DNA from: UBA7359 sp038142205
GTDB lineage: Bacteria; Pseudomonadota; Gammaproteobacteria; Eutrophobiales; Eutrophobiaceae
Direction: 5' to 3'
NCBI GenBank assembly: GCA_038142205.1
Contig: JAYQJO010000001.1
Location: 682,001 to 746,000 of the forward strand
DNA length: 64,000 nucleotides
In this document: positions 18,647-27,943 of the stretch, piece after piece
How the letters are laid out: every line of letters starts with the position of its first letter
How positions within the stretch are numbered: position 1 is the first letter of the stretch
The notes under the pieces: model-generated
What the model was told of the DNA's origin: nothing
What the model saw: only the letters and a program-made list of their open reading frames with translations
The model's database searches: none
Made by a program: the position numbers and the translations under genes

Positions 18647-20049
18647 TGCCTGTTATTTTTATCACAGATGCCTTTATCTTCCTGTTAGTGTTCATGGTGA
18701 TAGGTTTTGTTTTCTATGCAAGAAAACATGAACACTTAAGTGCGCCGTGGAGAGATGTTGCGCGTCGCCCTATAGCTATGTCAGCAGCCGTAGTGTTATC
18801 GGTATATATCGTTATCGGTTTACTCGATTCATTGCATTTCCATCCCAAGCTTGAAGACAATAAACCATCAGAAACGGTTTATTCTACTCAGATACTCAGT
18901 GTGCTCGATCTGGTTTTATCTGATCTGCGAGAGAACACAGAAAGGACCTATTCAGCGCCATTAGCAAGTCATGCGTTTGCAAAAGAAATGATAGATCAAC
19001 CGAATGGTAAACAGATACGAGATTATCCGCGGTTGAAATTCGGTGGTGCACATCTTAATGATCCCGAGGCAGAACGTTGTGTAGATATTACTCAGCGGTT
19101 TTTTATCGGTTTAATAGCGGGCTTACTCATTAGTGCAGTTGTTATTCTTTTCATTACCTTAATGATAAGTAAAAAGAATAATATGGTATTCAAAGCGACA
19201 CTAAATAAATGCATCAAAAATGAATTGGACATTCCCTGGTATGCTATTTTTATTACATTAGCTTTTATTATTACAACCATCGCGTGTATCTATAACCTTG
19301 CTCAATACTATCATGTGTTAGGCACGGATAAGGTTGGACAAGATGTGCTTTATCAGTCATTAAAAAGTATACGTACTGGTTTGGTGATTGGTACGTTAAC
19401 AACATTAGTCATGCTGCCATTTGCTATCATGATGGGCTTAATGGCGGGCTACTTCCGTGGCTGGATAGATGACGTTATTCAATATCTCTATACAACATTA
19501 AACTCCATTCCTGGCGTATTGCTAATTGCGGCTTCAATACTGTTGTTACAAGTCTATATTAGTAATCATGAAGCGGATTTTACCAGTCTCGAACAACGCG
19601 CTGATTTAAGGTTATTATTTCTCTGTATCATTCTTGGTATTACAAGTTGGACAGGTTTGTGTCGTTTATTAAGAGCGGAAGCTTTAAAGCTCAGAGATGT
19701 TGATTATGTACAGGCCGCTCAGGCATTTGGTGTTGGTAATTTCAGTATTTTATTGCGTCATCTATTACCTAATGTCATGCATATCGTCATGATTTCAATT
19801 GTTCTGGATTTTAGCGGTTTGGTATTAGCTGAAGCAGTCCTGTCATATATTAATATCGGCGTGGACCCGAGTATGTATAGCTGGGGTAATATGATTAATA
19901 GTGCGCGTTTGGAAATTGCGCGTGATCCTGTTGTTTGGTGGTCACTAGCCGCAGCTTTTATATTTATGTTTGTTCTTGTGCTTGCGGCCAACCTGTTTTC
20001 TGATGCTGTTCGCGATGCGTTTGATCCAAGATTACGTGGAGAAGTTTAA
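18646..20049 (+). CDS. Peptide ABC transporter permease (DppC/OppC type)
   Basis: Second inner-membrane subunit, 467 residues. This is longer than typical DppC (~300) because of an extended N-terminal half with two extra membrane segments and a periplasmic stretch. The conserved core begins at VLGTDKVGQDVLYQSLKSIR and carries the EAA loop LKLRDVDYVQAAQAFGVG and the terminal VRDAFDPRLRGEV. Its start overlaps the upstream stop by one base. Confidence 0.92.
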   Translation: MPVIFITDAFIFLLVFMVIGFVFYARKHEHLSAPWRDVARRPIAMSAAVVLSVYIVIGLLDSLHFHPKLEDNKPSETVYSTQILSVLDLVLSDLRENTERTYSAPLASHAFAKEMIDQPNGKQIRDYPRLKFGGAHLNDPEAERCVDITQRFFIGLIAGLLISAVVILFITLMISKKNNMVFKATLNKCIKNELDIPWYAIFITLAFIITTIACIYNLAQYYHVLGTDKVGQDVLYQSLKSIRTGLVIGTLTTLVMLPFAIMMGLMAGYFRGWIDDVIQYLYTTLNSIPGVLLIAASILLLQVYISNHEADFTSLEQRADLRLLFLCIILGITSWTGLCRLLRAEALKLRDVDYVQAAQAFGVGNFSILLRHLLPNVMHIVMISIVLDFSGLVLAEAVLSYINIGVDPSMYSWGNMINSARLEIARDPVVWWSLAAAFIFMFVLVLAANLFSDAVRDAFDPRLRGEV

Positions 20050-20051
20050 TT

Positions 20052-20453
20052 ATGACGATAGTAGAACTTCCAAAAGATAGACAACCTGAAATAAAAATTG
20101 TAGCAATGCCGAAAGATACTAATCCTGGCGGTAGTATTTTAGGCGGATGGATAATGTCGCAAATTGATGTTGCAGCAGGGATAACCGCTTTGGAACGCGC
20201 AAAAGGCAGAGTGGTTACTGTAGCTGTTAATTCAATCGAGTTTCATGAGCCTGTTTTTGTCGGTGATATTATTAGCTGCTATACAGAGATTATTAAAACA
20301 GGTAATACCTCTATAACAATCAAAGTCGAAGTCTTTTCTCAGAGAAATCCATCGAATATAGAAACCGTCAAAGTCACGGAAGCAGAGTTAACCTATGTGG
20401 CGTTGGATGAAAATAGAAAACCACGACAATTACCAGATTTGGATACGGAATAG
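20052..20453 (+). CDS. Acyl-CoA thioesterase, YciA-like hotdog protein
   Basis: 133 residues of a single hotdog domain. The segments MPKDTNPGGSILGGWIMSQIDVAAG and GRVVTVAVNSIEFHEPVFVGD match the YciA acyl-CoA hydrolase family, including the catalytic-region Asp. It lies 2 nt after the permease and 2 nt before the ATPase gene, so it is embedded in the ABC operon. The functional link to peptide uptake is not obvious. Confidence 0.88.
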   Translation: MTIVELPKDRQPEIKIVAMPKDTNPGGSILGGWIMSQIDVAAGITALERAKGRVVTVAVNSIEFHEPVFVGDIISCYTEIIKTGNTSITIKVEVFSQRNPSNIETVKVTEAELTYVALDENRKPRQLPDLDTE

Positions 20454-20455
20454 TT

Positions 20456-22093
20456 ATGTCTGAAATATTACTCGAAGTTAAAAACCTGGTTACATCTGTT
20501 AGAACAAACAGCAATAAAGTAAATGTTGTTGATGATGTCAGTTTTAATATCAACAAAGGAGAGACTTTTGTTTTATTAGGTGAGTCCGGTAGTGGTAAGT
20601 CCATGAGCGCTTTATCCATTATGCGCTTACTTCCAGCTGCATTGAAAATTAACGGCGGTAGTGTTGTATTAAATGGACAGAACTTATTCGAATTACCGGA
20701 AAGTAAAATGCGTGATATACGTGGCGCACAAATCGGTATGATATTTCAGGAACCGCAAACATCATTAAATCCGGTATTGACTGCGGGGCAACAAATCAGC
20801 GAAACATTATTTAGACACCAAAAACTATCAAAACAGGAATGTATTAAACGCAGCATTGAGTTGCTCGATGCCGTTGGTATTCCTGAGCCGGATAGGCGAA
20901 TTAATGAATATCCACATCAGTTTTCCGGCGGCATGAAGCAACGCATTATGATTGCCATAGCATTAGCCGGCAAACCTGATTTATTAATTGCGGATGAACC
21001 AACAACAGCACTGGATGTGACCATTCAGGCTCAAGTACTGGATTTATTATTGAAGCTACAAAAAGATAATAATATGTCTATTCTTTTTATCACGCATGAT
21101 TTAGGTGTAACTGCACAAATGGCTGATCATGTCGCGGTAATGCGCCAGGGAAAAATAGTCGAAGAAAAAGATAAAACCAGTTTATTTGAAAAGCCAGAAC
21201 ACCCTTATACTCTGCAATTATTTGATGCAATTCCCAGTTGGGATAAACGACAATCAGAAGCGGACGATACCGAGTTTGAACGTAAGGATGAAGATTGTTT
21301 ATTAAAAGTACGTGATTTAAAAGTGCATTATCCTATTTGTGAAGGTTTATTTAAGAAAGTAGTCGGGCATGTCAAAGCGGTCGATGGTGTTACATTGGAT
21401 GTCCATGCCGGCGAAACAGTTGCTGTAGTTGGTGAATCCGGAAGCGGTAAGACAACGATGGGAAAAGGTATATTGCGCTTATTGCAAACAACTGATGGCG
21501 AAGTGTTATATGAAGGGAATGATTTGAGTCATCTGAATGCAGAAGCATTAAGAAAAAAACGCTCAGAAATACAAATTGTCTTTCAGGATCCTTACTCATC
21601 TATGAACCCGAGAATGATGATTAGAGATATCATTCAAGAAGGTATGCTTGCGCAAGGTATCGGTGCGACGCAGCAGGAACGTGATCAAATGACGACTGAA
21701 TTATTATTACAAGTTGGCTTGTTGGAAGAACATTTATTACGTTATCCGCATGAGTTTTCAGGAGGACAACGTCAGCGTATTTGTATAGCACGCGCATTAG
21801 CAGTAAAACCGAAGTTAATTATTTGTGATGAACCGACCAGTGCACTGGATGTATCCGTGCAAGCACAAATATTGGAGTTATTACGAGAGTTACAAAAGCA
21901 ACATCAACTTGGGTATTTGTTCATTACACATAACATCAGTGTGGTTGAATATATTGCGCACTATGTCGCCGTCATGTACCAAGGAAAAATTGTAGAACAG
22001 GGAAAAGTAGAACAGGTGTTAATGAATCCTGAAAATGACTACACGAAACAATTGCTTTCAGCCGTGCCGCGTATTAGTACGGCGACAGCATAA
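20456..22093 (+). CDS. Peptide ABC transporter ATP-binding protein, two fused ATPase domains (YejF/DppDF type)
   Basis: Energises the preceding permeases. The 545-residue protein contains two full ABC cassettes: Walker A GESGSGKS (42-49) and GESGSGKT (~327-334), signatures FSGGMKQR and FSGGQRQR, Walker B LLIADEPTT and LIICDEPTS. Each cassette ends with the HPYTLQL / NDYTKQL oligopeptide-transporter tail. The fused arrangement equals DppD plus DppF in one chain, so no separate second ATPase is needed. Confidence 0.95.
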   Translation: MSEILLEVKNLVTSVRTNSNKVNVVDDVSFNINKGETFVLLGESGSGKSMSALSIMRLLPAALKINGGSVVLNGQNLFELPESKMRDIRGAQIGMIFQEPQTSLNPVLTAGQQISETLFRHQKLSKQECIKRSIELLDAVGIPEPDRRINEYPHQFSGGMKQRIMIAIALAGKPDLLIADEPTTALDVTIQAQVLDLLLKLQKDNNMSILFITHDLGVTAQMADHVAVMRQGKIVEEKDKTSLFEKPEHPYTLQLFDAIPSWDKRQSEADDTEFERKDEDCLLKVRDLKVHYPICEGLFKKVVGHVKAVDGVTLDVHAGETVAVVGESGSGKTTMGKGILRLLQTTDGEVLYEGNDLSHLNAEALRKKRSEIQIVFQDPYSSMNPRMMIRDIIQEGMLAQGIGATQQERDQMTTELLLQVGLLEEHLLRYPHEFSGGQRQRICIARALAVKPKLIICDEPTSALDVSVQAQILELLRELQKQHQLGYLFITHNISVVEYIAHYVAVMYQGKIVEQGKVEQVLMNPENDYTKQLLSAVPRISTATA

Positions 22094-22134
22094 AATTAAA
22101 TAATTTGAATAGAGATAGGTAAGATTTAAAGCAG

Positions 22135-22431
22135 ATGGAAATTTCATTTGGCGATACAGTAAAAGTATTAAGTACAGAACAAACAGAAGAAACCGGTTTA
22201 GCAGGTAAAACGGGAGAAATACTGGGAGAAACCAGTCCATCATCAACAGGCGTGACGTATTTCGGTGACGCGAAAGATGATTATGTGATTAATGTCGAAT
22301 TTCTCGATATAAATGAAGAATACTGGTTTGCGCCTGATTTATTAGAACTCGTTTCTGATGACAGTAATAAAGAAACAACAACGTATTCAAAAACTGTTCA
22401 ACAAAAAAAATGGTGGCAAGTTTGGAAATAA
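22135..22431 (+). CDS. Hypothetical small acidic protein
   Basis: This 98-residue cytoplasmic-looking protein has no signal peptide. It has a beta-rich core (FGDTVKVLSTEQTEETGLAGKTGEILGE, then YVINVEFLD and YWFAPDLLELV) resembling SH3-like/KOW-type small barrels, and ends in a KKWWQVWK motif. Family not recognised. It lies 41 nt after the ABC ATPase. Confidence 0.7.
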   Translation: MEISFGDTVKVLSTEQTEETGLAGKTGEILGETSPSSTGVTYFGDAKDDYVINVEFLDINEEYWFAPDLLELVSDDSNKETTTYSKTVQQKKWWQVWK

Positions 22432-22432
22432 G

Positions 22433-22849
22433 ATGAAAATATGTATTAAAATTTTTTCTCTATCATTTCTTTCATTAATTGTCACTTTTAATTGCCATGC
22501 AGCATGTTCTATTTATAAAGCAAAAACTGCCGAGGAAACTATAGTCGGTATCAAAAGCTGGAGTGATTTAGATGAACACTTTGCTGAATTTCACAGTTGC
22601 GATGATGGTGCAATAGCAGAAGGTTATTCCGATGTTATTTCAATGTTGCTTACAAAAAAATGGAAAGAGTTAAATTCACTTAAAATAGATGATGAATTTA
22701 AGAAATTTATAGTTTCGCATATAGATAAAACATGGGAAGAATCAGAAATAACTTCTGCTTCAAATAATGTTAATAGTTATTGTATAGATAATATAAAAGA
22801 GATTTGTGAAGCAATAATGATTTTAAGCAACAATTTCTCAAAACTTTAA
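22433..22849 (+). CDS. Hypothetical exported protein
   Basis: 138 residues from the ATG at 22433, chosen because it begins a signal peptide (KIFSLSFLSLIVTFNCHA). The frame stays open upstream, but that part overlaps the previous gene and lacks a signal. The mature protein has four Cys and is mostly helical by composition. Family unknown. The stop overlaps the start of the SLC13 transporter by one base. Confidence 0.7.
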   Translation: MKICIKIFSLSFLSLIVTFNCHAACSIYKAKTAEETIVGIKSWSDLDEHFAEFHSCDDGAIAEGYSDVISMLLTKKWKELNSLKIDDEFKKFIVSHIDKTWEESEITSASNNVNSYCIDNIKEICEAIMILSNNFSKL

Positions 22850-24354
22850 TGAGTAAAACTATTGGCTTAATCATCGGGCCTGTTCTGTTTTTATTGTTGT
22901 TGCTCATGCCGTCATCAGAGCAGTTGCCGCAGAATGCAGTTTATGTGCTTGCTATAGCTGCGTTAATGGCGACATGGTGGATTACTGAAGCGATACCTAT
23001 ACCGGCTACGGCTATGCTACCTATTTTTTTGTTTCCGGTTTTTGGGGTGATGGATGGTAGTAGCGTCACTCAAGCTTATGCGCATCATCTTATCTATTTA
23101 TTTCTCGGTGGTTTTCTTATTGCTGTTACCATGGAGAAATGGAATCTTCACCGACGTATTGCTCTTCATACTATTCTATTTTTTGGGACGACACCTGATC
23201 GTATTGTTCTAGGATTCATGGTCTCATCTGCAGGTTTATCTATGTGGATCAGTAACACTGCTGCGACGATGATGATGCTTACGATTGGAATTGCTGTGTT
23301 AAAAAAAATAAGCGATGAAATTAAATACGACAAGTCTTTGCAGGTTGATACTCGACCTGAGTATTTTCGTTTTGGAATTGCATTGATGCTAGGTATTGCC
23401 TACGGCGCTTCAATTGGAGGTATATCAACATTAATTGGTACGCCGCCTAATGCCGTACTTGCTGGTATTATCGAAACACAATTCCAGCAAAGTATTAGCT
23501 TCTTGGATTGGATGATATTTGCTTTACCTTTATCAATCATCATGCTGATAATTACTTGGTGCTTTTTAACGCGCTTCGCTTATCCAAGTGAAATAAAACA
23601 ACTACCGGGCAGTAAAGCAGTTTTAAAGCAAGAGATGGCAGAATTAGGCGCTATGTCCAAAGAGGAAAAAATAGTGTTATTCGTTTTTTGCGGTGTGGCA
23701 CTGGCATGGGTGGTCCGTGGTCTCGTAGAGATCGAACAGTTTAAATTGATTAAAGATTCAACCATCGCAATTGGTGGTGCGTTATTACTTTTTATCATTC
23801 CATCAAACCTTAAGAAACGTGAGTTTTTGCTCGATTGGAAAACGGCACTTAAAATACCGTGGGATATATTAATATTATTTGGTGGTGGCTTTGCGCTGGC
23901 AAAAGGCTTTTCTGATAGTGGTTTAACTCACGCAATTGCAATTCAACTTAATATGCTTCAAGGCAGCAACCTGTTTCTTATCATAATAGCCGTTACGTTG
24001 ATGGTTATTGTTTTAACGGAAATAACATCTAATGTTGCTACAGCATCTATGATCCTTCCTGTTATTGCAGCATTGGCTATTGCAATAAATATTCATCCTT
24101 ACTGTTTGATGTTTTCTGTTGCCATTGCCGCTTCTTTTGCTTTTATGTTGCCTGTAGCTACGCCGCCTAATGCTATTGCCTTTAGTAGCCGTTACGTCAC
24201 AATAAGACAAATGGTTAAAGCGGGTATATGGATAAATCTTTTCGGATTAATTTTAATTACTTTATTTATAAACTATTATTTACCAGTTGTATGGGGAATA
24301 GACATTAATACACTGCCATCAGAATTTACGGTAGTAACCGAAAGTTTATTTTAG
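22849..24354 (+). CDS. SLC13/DASS family sodium:dicarboxylate-type symporter
   Basis: This 501-residue inner-membrane transporter has many hydrophobic segments. It shows the two inverted-repeat signatures of the divalent-anion:Na+ symporters: SNTAAT with GTPPNAVLAG in the first half, and TSNVATASMILPV with ATPPNAIAFSS in the second. Substrates in the family include succinate, citrate and sulfate; the exact one cannot be told from sequence. It starts on the last base of the preceding stop. Confidence 0.92.
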   Translation: MSKTIGLIIGPVLFLLLLLMPSSEQLPQNAVYVLAIAALMATWWITEAIPIPATAMLPIFLFPVFGVMDGSSVTQAYAHHLIYLFLGGFLIAVTMEKWNLHRRIALHTILFFGTTPDRIVLGFMVSSAGLSMWISNTAATMMMLTIGIAVLKKISDEIKYDKSLQVDTRPEYFRFGIALMLGIAYGASIGGISTLIGTPPNAVLAGIIETQFQQSISFLDWMIFALPLSIIMLIITWCFLTRFAYPSEIKQLPGSKAVLKQEMAELGAMSKEEKIVLFVFCGVALAWVVRGLVEIEQFKLIKDSTIAIGGALLLFIIPSNLKKREFLLDWKTALKIPWDILILFGGGFALAKGFSDSGLTHAIAIQLNMLQGSNLFLIIIAVTLMVIVLTEITSNVATASMILPVIAALAIAINIHPYCLMFSVAIAASFAFMLPVATPPNAIAFSSRYVTIRQMVKAGIWINLFGLILITLFINYYLPVVWGIDINTLPSEFTVVTESLF

Positions 24355-24413
24355 TTAACACATATTATAAAAGAACTAAAAAGGGCTGTTTAAGAAACCT
24401 CCCATTGAATATT

Positions 24414-24920
24414 ATGGAACAAGATTACGACGACTACGAAGAGTTTGGGAAAAGCAAATCTCAGGTTAAACGGGAGTTGCAAGAGTTACATGATTTAGGT
24501 AAGCAGCTTGTTGAGTTGCCTGATGCTCATTTCTTGCAAGTTCCTGTGTCGGATAAATTAAGAGAAGCCGTTACTGCAGCTAAAAAGATGAAGCTCGCCG
24601 CATTAAAACGTCAACTTAAGTTTGTGTCGGGTTTAATGCAGAAAGAAGATGAGGTCGCAATTCGCACTGCATTGGAAAAATTACGAAAACCACACAAGCA
24701 AAAAGTGGATCAGTTTCATGAAGTAGAACAATGGCGTGATTCATTGTTGGAAGGTAATCAAGAATTGATTAGCGAATTAGCGGATAAGTTTGAAAATTTT
24801 GAACGACAGCACGTTAATCAATTAATTCGTAACGCTAAAAAAGAGCAGACTAATAATAAGGCACCTAAATCAGCGCGATTATTGTTTAAATATTTATCTG
24901 AGTTACAAAGCGAACAATGA
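24414..24920 (+). CDS. darP: Ribosome biogenesis factor DarP/YjgA (DUF615)
   Basis: 168-residue protein of the DUF615 family, which associates with the 50S subunit. The signature KSKSQVKRELQELHDLGKQL near the N terminus is characteristic. The central highly basic helical region (KMKLAALKRQLKFVSGLM) and the RLLFKYLSEL end also fit. I start at the ATG at 24414, not at the TTG 9 nt earlier. The stop overlaps the next start (ATGA). Confidence 0.93.
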   Translation: MEQDYDDYEEFGKSKSQVKRELQELHDLGKQLVELPDAHFLQVPVSDKLREAVTAAKKMKLAALKRQLKFVSGLMQKEDEVAIRTALEKLRKPHKQKVDQFHEVEQWRDSLLEGNQELISELADKFENFERQHVNQLIRNAKKEQTNNKAPKSARLLFKYLSELQSEQ

Positions 24921-25402
24921 GCCTTGAAATAGTGCTTGCTGATTATTCCAGTGAGCAGCATAGCAACGATATTATTTCTCTTCTTAATGATTACGCGCTC
25001 GATCCTATGGGCGGTGGCGAAGCATTATCTTCTTATGTAAAAGAAAATCTTGTTATTGAATTAGCCAAGCAGTATGGCGCTATTACTGTTCTTGCTTATA
25101 TTGATGATAAACCAGCAGGTTTGATTAATTGTTTTCAGTGTTTTTCTACTTTTAAATGTAAACCATTGCTAAACATTCATGATGTTGTCGTTCTGAATCA
25201 ATATCGCGACCAAGGTATTTGTCAGAAGATGTTGAATAAAGTTGAAGAATTGGCTACAGAAAAAGATTGCTGCAAATTAACACTTGAAGTTCTGCAAGGA
25301 AATGAGGCTGCAAAAAAAGCTTATATTAATTATGGCTTTGAAGCATATTAACTTGATCCGGCAAATGGCAAAGCCTTATTTTGGCAGAAAACACTGGAAT
25401 AA
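24917..25402 (+). CDS. GNAT-family N-acetyltransferase, interrupted by an in-frame stop near its end
   Basis: N-acetyltransferase with acetyl-CoA-binding region VVLNQYRDQGICQKMLNKVEE and the C-terminal NYGFEAY motif. A TAA at 25349-25351 stops the frame at residue 144. The same frame continues with LDPANGKALFWQKTLE to a second stop at 25402, and this tail matches the usual end of the family (YELDPxxGxAxFWQK). A single G-to-T change of a Glu codon explains it. It may be a sequencing error or a recent nonsense mutation; loss of 17 residues could leave partial function. Confidence 0.8.
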
Positions 25403-25407
25403 TTATT

Positions 25408-26040
25408 ATGGTTGATGAACGCTCTACAGATCTAGATGATATTGAGAAAGTGACGTTAGCACATTATGACAATAGTGCTGAGTCTTTTTGGCAAGGCACA
25501 AAAGATCATGATGTTAGTCAGAATATTGAAGCTTTTCTGAATGCACTACCTGAAGACGTGGCGTTAGATATTCTTGATTTTGGCTGTGGTCCCGGTCGTG
25601 ATGTTCATACGTTTAAAACGTTAGGGCATAATCCTGTTGGTCTTGATGGTAGCCTGTCATTTTGTGAAATGGCTAGGAAACACAGTGCTTGTCCTGTTTT
25701 ACACCAGCAATTTTTAAGTCTTGATTTACAGGAAAATACATTTGATGGCATTTTTGCAAATGCGTCACTATTTCATGTGCCCAGCAAGGAATTACCTCGT
25801 GTTTTACTAGAGTTAAATAGAGCGTTACGTCCTAATGGAATTTTGTTTACATCAAATCCTAGAGGGAATGTAGAGGGCTGGAACGGGCAGCGTTATGGGC
25901 ACTATATGGAATTAGAAGTTAGCAAGAAGTTTATGGAAACTGCCGGTTTTGAAATCATTCATTATTATTATCGTCCTGAAGGCCTACCTTGCGAACAACA
26001 ACCCTGGTTGGCCATTGTCAGTAAAGCATTACCGTTATAA
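25408..26040 (+). CDS. Class I SAM-dependent methyltransferase
   Basis: 210-residue Rossmann-fold methyltransferase. The SAM-binding motif ILDFGCGPGRD lies near residues 54-64, the acidic VGLDGS follows motif I, and an FDGIFANASLFHV motif marks the catalytic core. I use the ATG at 25408, because an upstream TTG (25381) lies inside the readthrough part of the GNAT gene. Substrate unknown. Confidence 0.88.
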   Translation: MVDERSTDLDDIEKVTLAHYDNSAESFWQGTKDHDVSQNIEAFLNALPEDVALDILDFGCGPGRDVHTFKTLGHNPVGLDGSLSFCEMARKHSACPVLHQQFLSLDLQENTFDGIFANASLFHVPSKELPRVLLELNRALRPNGILFTSNPRGNVEGWNGQRYGHYMELEVSKKFMETAGFEIIHYYYRPEGLPCEQQPWLAIVSKALPL

Positions 26041-26106
26041 GCATAATCCCTGCTAAACTTTGTTTTGAAACAGTGACTGTAAAAATCTAAAAGGGGAGAA
26101 GTATGT

Positions 26107-26460
26107 ATGGAATACTTTACTGATGCATTTAAGAAATATGCCGAGTTTTCAGGACGTGCGACACGTACACAGTATTGGATGTTCATATTGATATATATGA
26201 TTGTTTATGTTGTCTTAGCGGTGATAGATGGTTTTGTTTTAGGGTTTCCTATACTTTCAGGTATTTTAAGTCTTGCAGCAATTATTCCCAGCTTAAGTCT
26301 TGCAGCAAGACGATTACATGATATTGGGCGTACAGGTTGGTGGTTGCTAATATCTTTAGTCCCACTGGTCGGAGTAGTCGTGCTATTAGTATTTTTTATT
26401 ATGGACAGTGTTGAAGACAATGAATACGGTCCAAATCCAAAAGCAGCGTTAGACGCTTAG
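26107..26460 (+). CDS. DUF805 family membrane protein
   Basis: 117-residue inner-membrane protein with three to four hydrophobic segments. The family signatures FSGRATRTQYWMF near the N terminus, SLAARRLHDIGRTGWW in the middle and NEYGPNP at the end are all present. Biochemical function unknown. GGGGAGA at 26093-26099 is the ribosome binding site. A bidirectional terminator follows. Confidence 0.92.
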   Translation: MEYFTDAFKKYAEFSGRATRTQYWMFILIYMIVYVVLAVIDGFVLGFPILSGILSLAAIIPSLSLAARRLHDIGRTGWWLLISLVPLVGVVVLLVFFIMDSVEDNEYGPNPKAALDA

Positions 26461-26464
26461 TAAC

Positions 26465-26500
26465 AAAGCTGCATCATGAGTATGATGCAGCTTTTGCTTT
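26465..26500. terminator. Bidirectional terminator between DUF805 gene and gor
   Basis: AAAGCTGCATCAT and ATGATGCAGCTTT form a 13-bp stem with a 4-nt loop, flanked by T-rich sequence on the plus strand. It lies between two convergent genes and ends at the gor stop. Confidence 0.85.
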
Positions 26501-27856
26501 TTAGTCGCTAATAGGTTCACGCATCGTAACGAATTCTTCTGCTGCTGTTGGGTGAATACCAATGGTTGAATCAAATACTTTCTTAGTCGCTCCTGCTTTT
26601 ATTGCTATTCCTATACCTTGAATAATTTCTCCTGCATCAGGCCCGAGCATGTGCACACCGACAACAAGATCTGTTTTTTTATCGACAATGATCTTCATCA
26701 ATGTTTTTTCATCGTTATCTGACAACGAAAGTTTCATAGGCTTGAAAGATGATTTATAAATTTCAATTTCATCAAACTTTTTACGTGCTTCTTCTTCTGT
26801 CAGTCCAACCGTTCCAATATTGGGCTGGCTGAATACACAGGTTGGAATATTAGAATAGTCTACATCTTTATCTTCATTAGCATAAAACCGTTTTGCTAAA
26901 ACCATGCCTTCTGCAAGCGCAACCGGTGTTAGATTGACACGATTAGTTACGTCGCCAATGGCATAAATAGAAGGCACATTGGTTTGATATTCTTCATTTA
27001 CTTTGATGGCATTATTTTTATCTATCTCAACTCCAACTGTTTCTAACCCCAGGTTTTCCGTCATGGGTTTACGACCGGTTGCATACATGATTTGTCCGGC
27101 TTCAAGTTGTTCGCTATTTTCCAGCGTTGCAATTAATCCATCACCCTTTTTTTCAATCGCAGCGATATTTGAATTAAATTTGATTTTAATACCCTTTTTT
27201 TGCATTTCATCTGCTAATGCTTCACGTAGATCTTGATCAAATCCACGCAAGAATAATGGGCCACGATAAAGTAGTGTAGTATCAACGCCCAAGCCATGAA
27301 AAATACCGGCAAACTCGACGGCGATATAACCGCCACCAACAATAATGATTTTTTCCGGAAGTGCATCAAGAAAAAAAGCTTCATTGGAAGAAATAATATG
27401 TTCTTTACCGGGTATATCAGGAACACTTGGCCAGCCGCCTGTTGCGACTAATATGCGTTCTGCTGTGATGTGCTTGCCTTCTACTTCAACAGTATGTTCA
27501 TCAACTATTTTCGCGCGTCCAAGGATGATTTTAGCACCAGAATTATTGAGAATGCGTTCATAAACACCATTCAAACGTTTAATTTCAGTGTTTTTGTTTT
27601 TTATTAATGTTGACCAGTCAAAATCAGTCTTGCTGATATCCCAGCCAAAACTTCTAGCATTTTCAAAGTCTTCTGAAAAATGTGATGCGTAAACAAATAG
27701 TTTTTTCGGTACACAACCAACATTAACGCAAGTGCCGCCGAGGTAACGGTCTTCGGCAACCGCGACACGCGCGCCAAGACTTGCTGACATGCGCGCGGCA
27801 CGAACACCGCCAGAGCCTGCGCCGATAACAAATAAGTCGTACTCAAATTTACTCAT
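26501..27856 (-). CDS. gor: Glutathione-disulfide reductase
   Basis: FAD-dependent NADPH:GSSG oxidoreductase of the cytoplasm. The 451 residues show the FAD dinucleotide motif GAGSGGVRAA, the redox disulfide GGTCVNVGCVPKK (Cys43/Cys48), a second nucleotide motif VGGGYIAVEFAGIFHGLG, the ATGRKP/GDVTNRVNLTPVA FAD segment, and the C-terminal catalytic HPT (His435). Length matches Gor exactly. Confidence 0.96.
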   Translation of the reverse strand: MSKFEYDLFVIGAGSGGVRAARMSASLGARVAVAEDRYLGGTCVNVGCVPKKLFVYASHFSEDFENARSFGWDISKTDFDWSTLIKNKNTEIKRLNGVYERILNNSGAKIILGRAKIVDEHTVEVEGKHITAERILVATGGWPSVPDIPGKEHIISSNEAFFLDALPEKIIIVGGGYIAVEFAGIFHGLGVDTTLLYRGPLFLRGFDQDLREALADEMQKKGIKIKFNSNIAAIEKKGDGLIATLENSEQLEAGQIMYATGRKPMTENLGLETVGVEIDKNNAIKVNEEYQTNVPSIYAIGDVTNRVNLTPVALAEGMVLAKRFYANEDKDVDYSNIPTCVFSQPNIGTVGLTEEEARKKFDEIEIYKSSFKPMKLSLSDNDEKTLMKIIVDKKTDLVVGVHMLGPDAGEIIQGIGIAIKAGATKKVFDSTIGIHPTAAEEFVTMREPISD

Positions 27857-27943
27857 GATATAGTGTTCTCTTTTTTAAATGCAGATTAACTCAATTAGCA
27901 CTCATTCTGTAGTTGAATATATTAATAGAGGCGATAAATAAAT

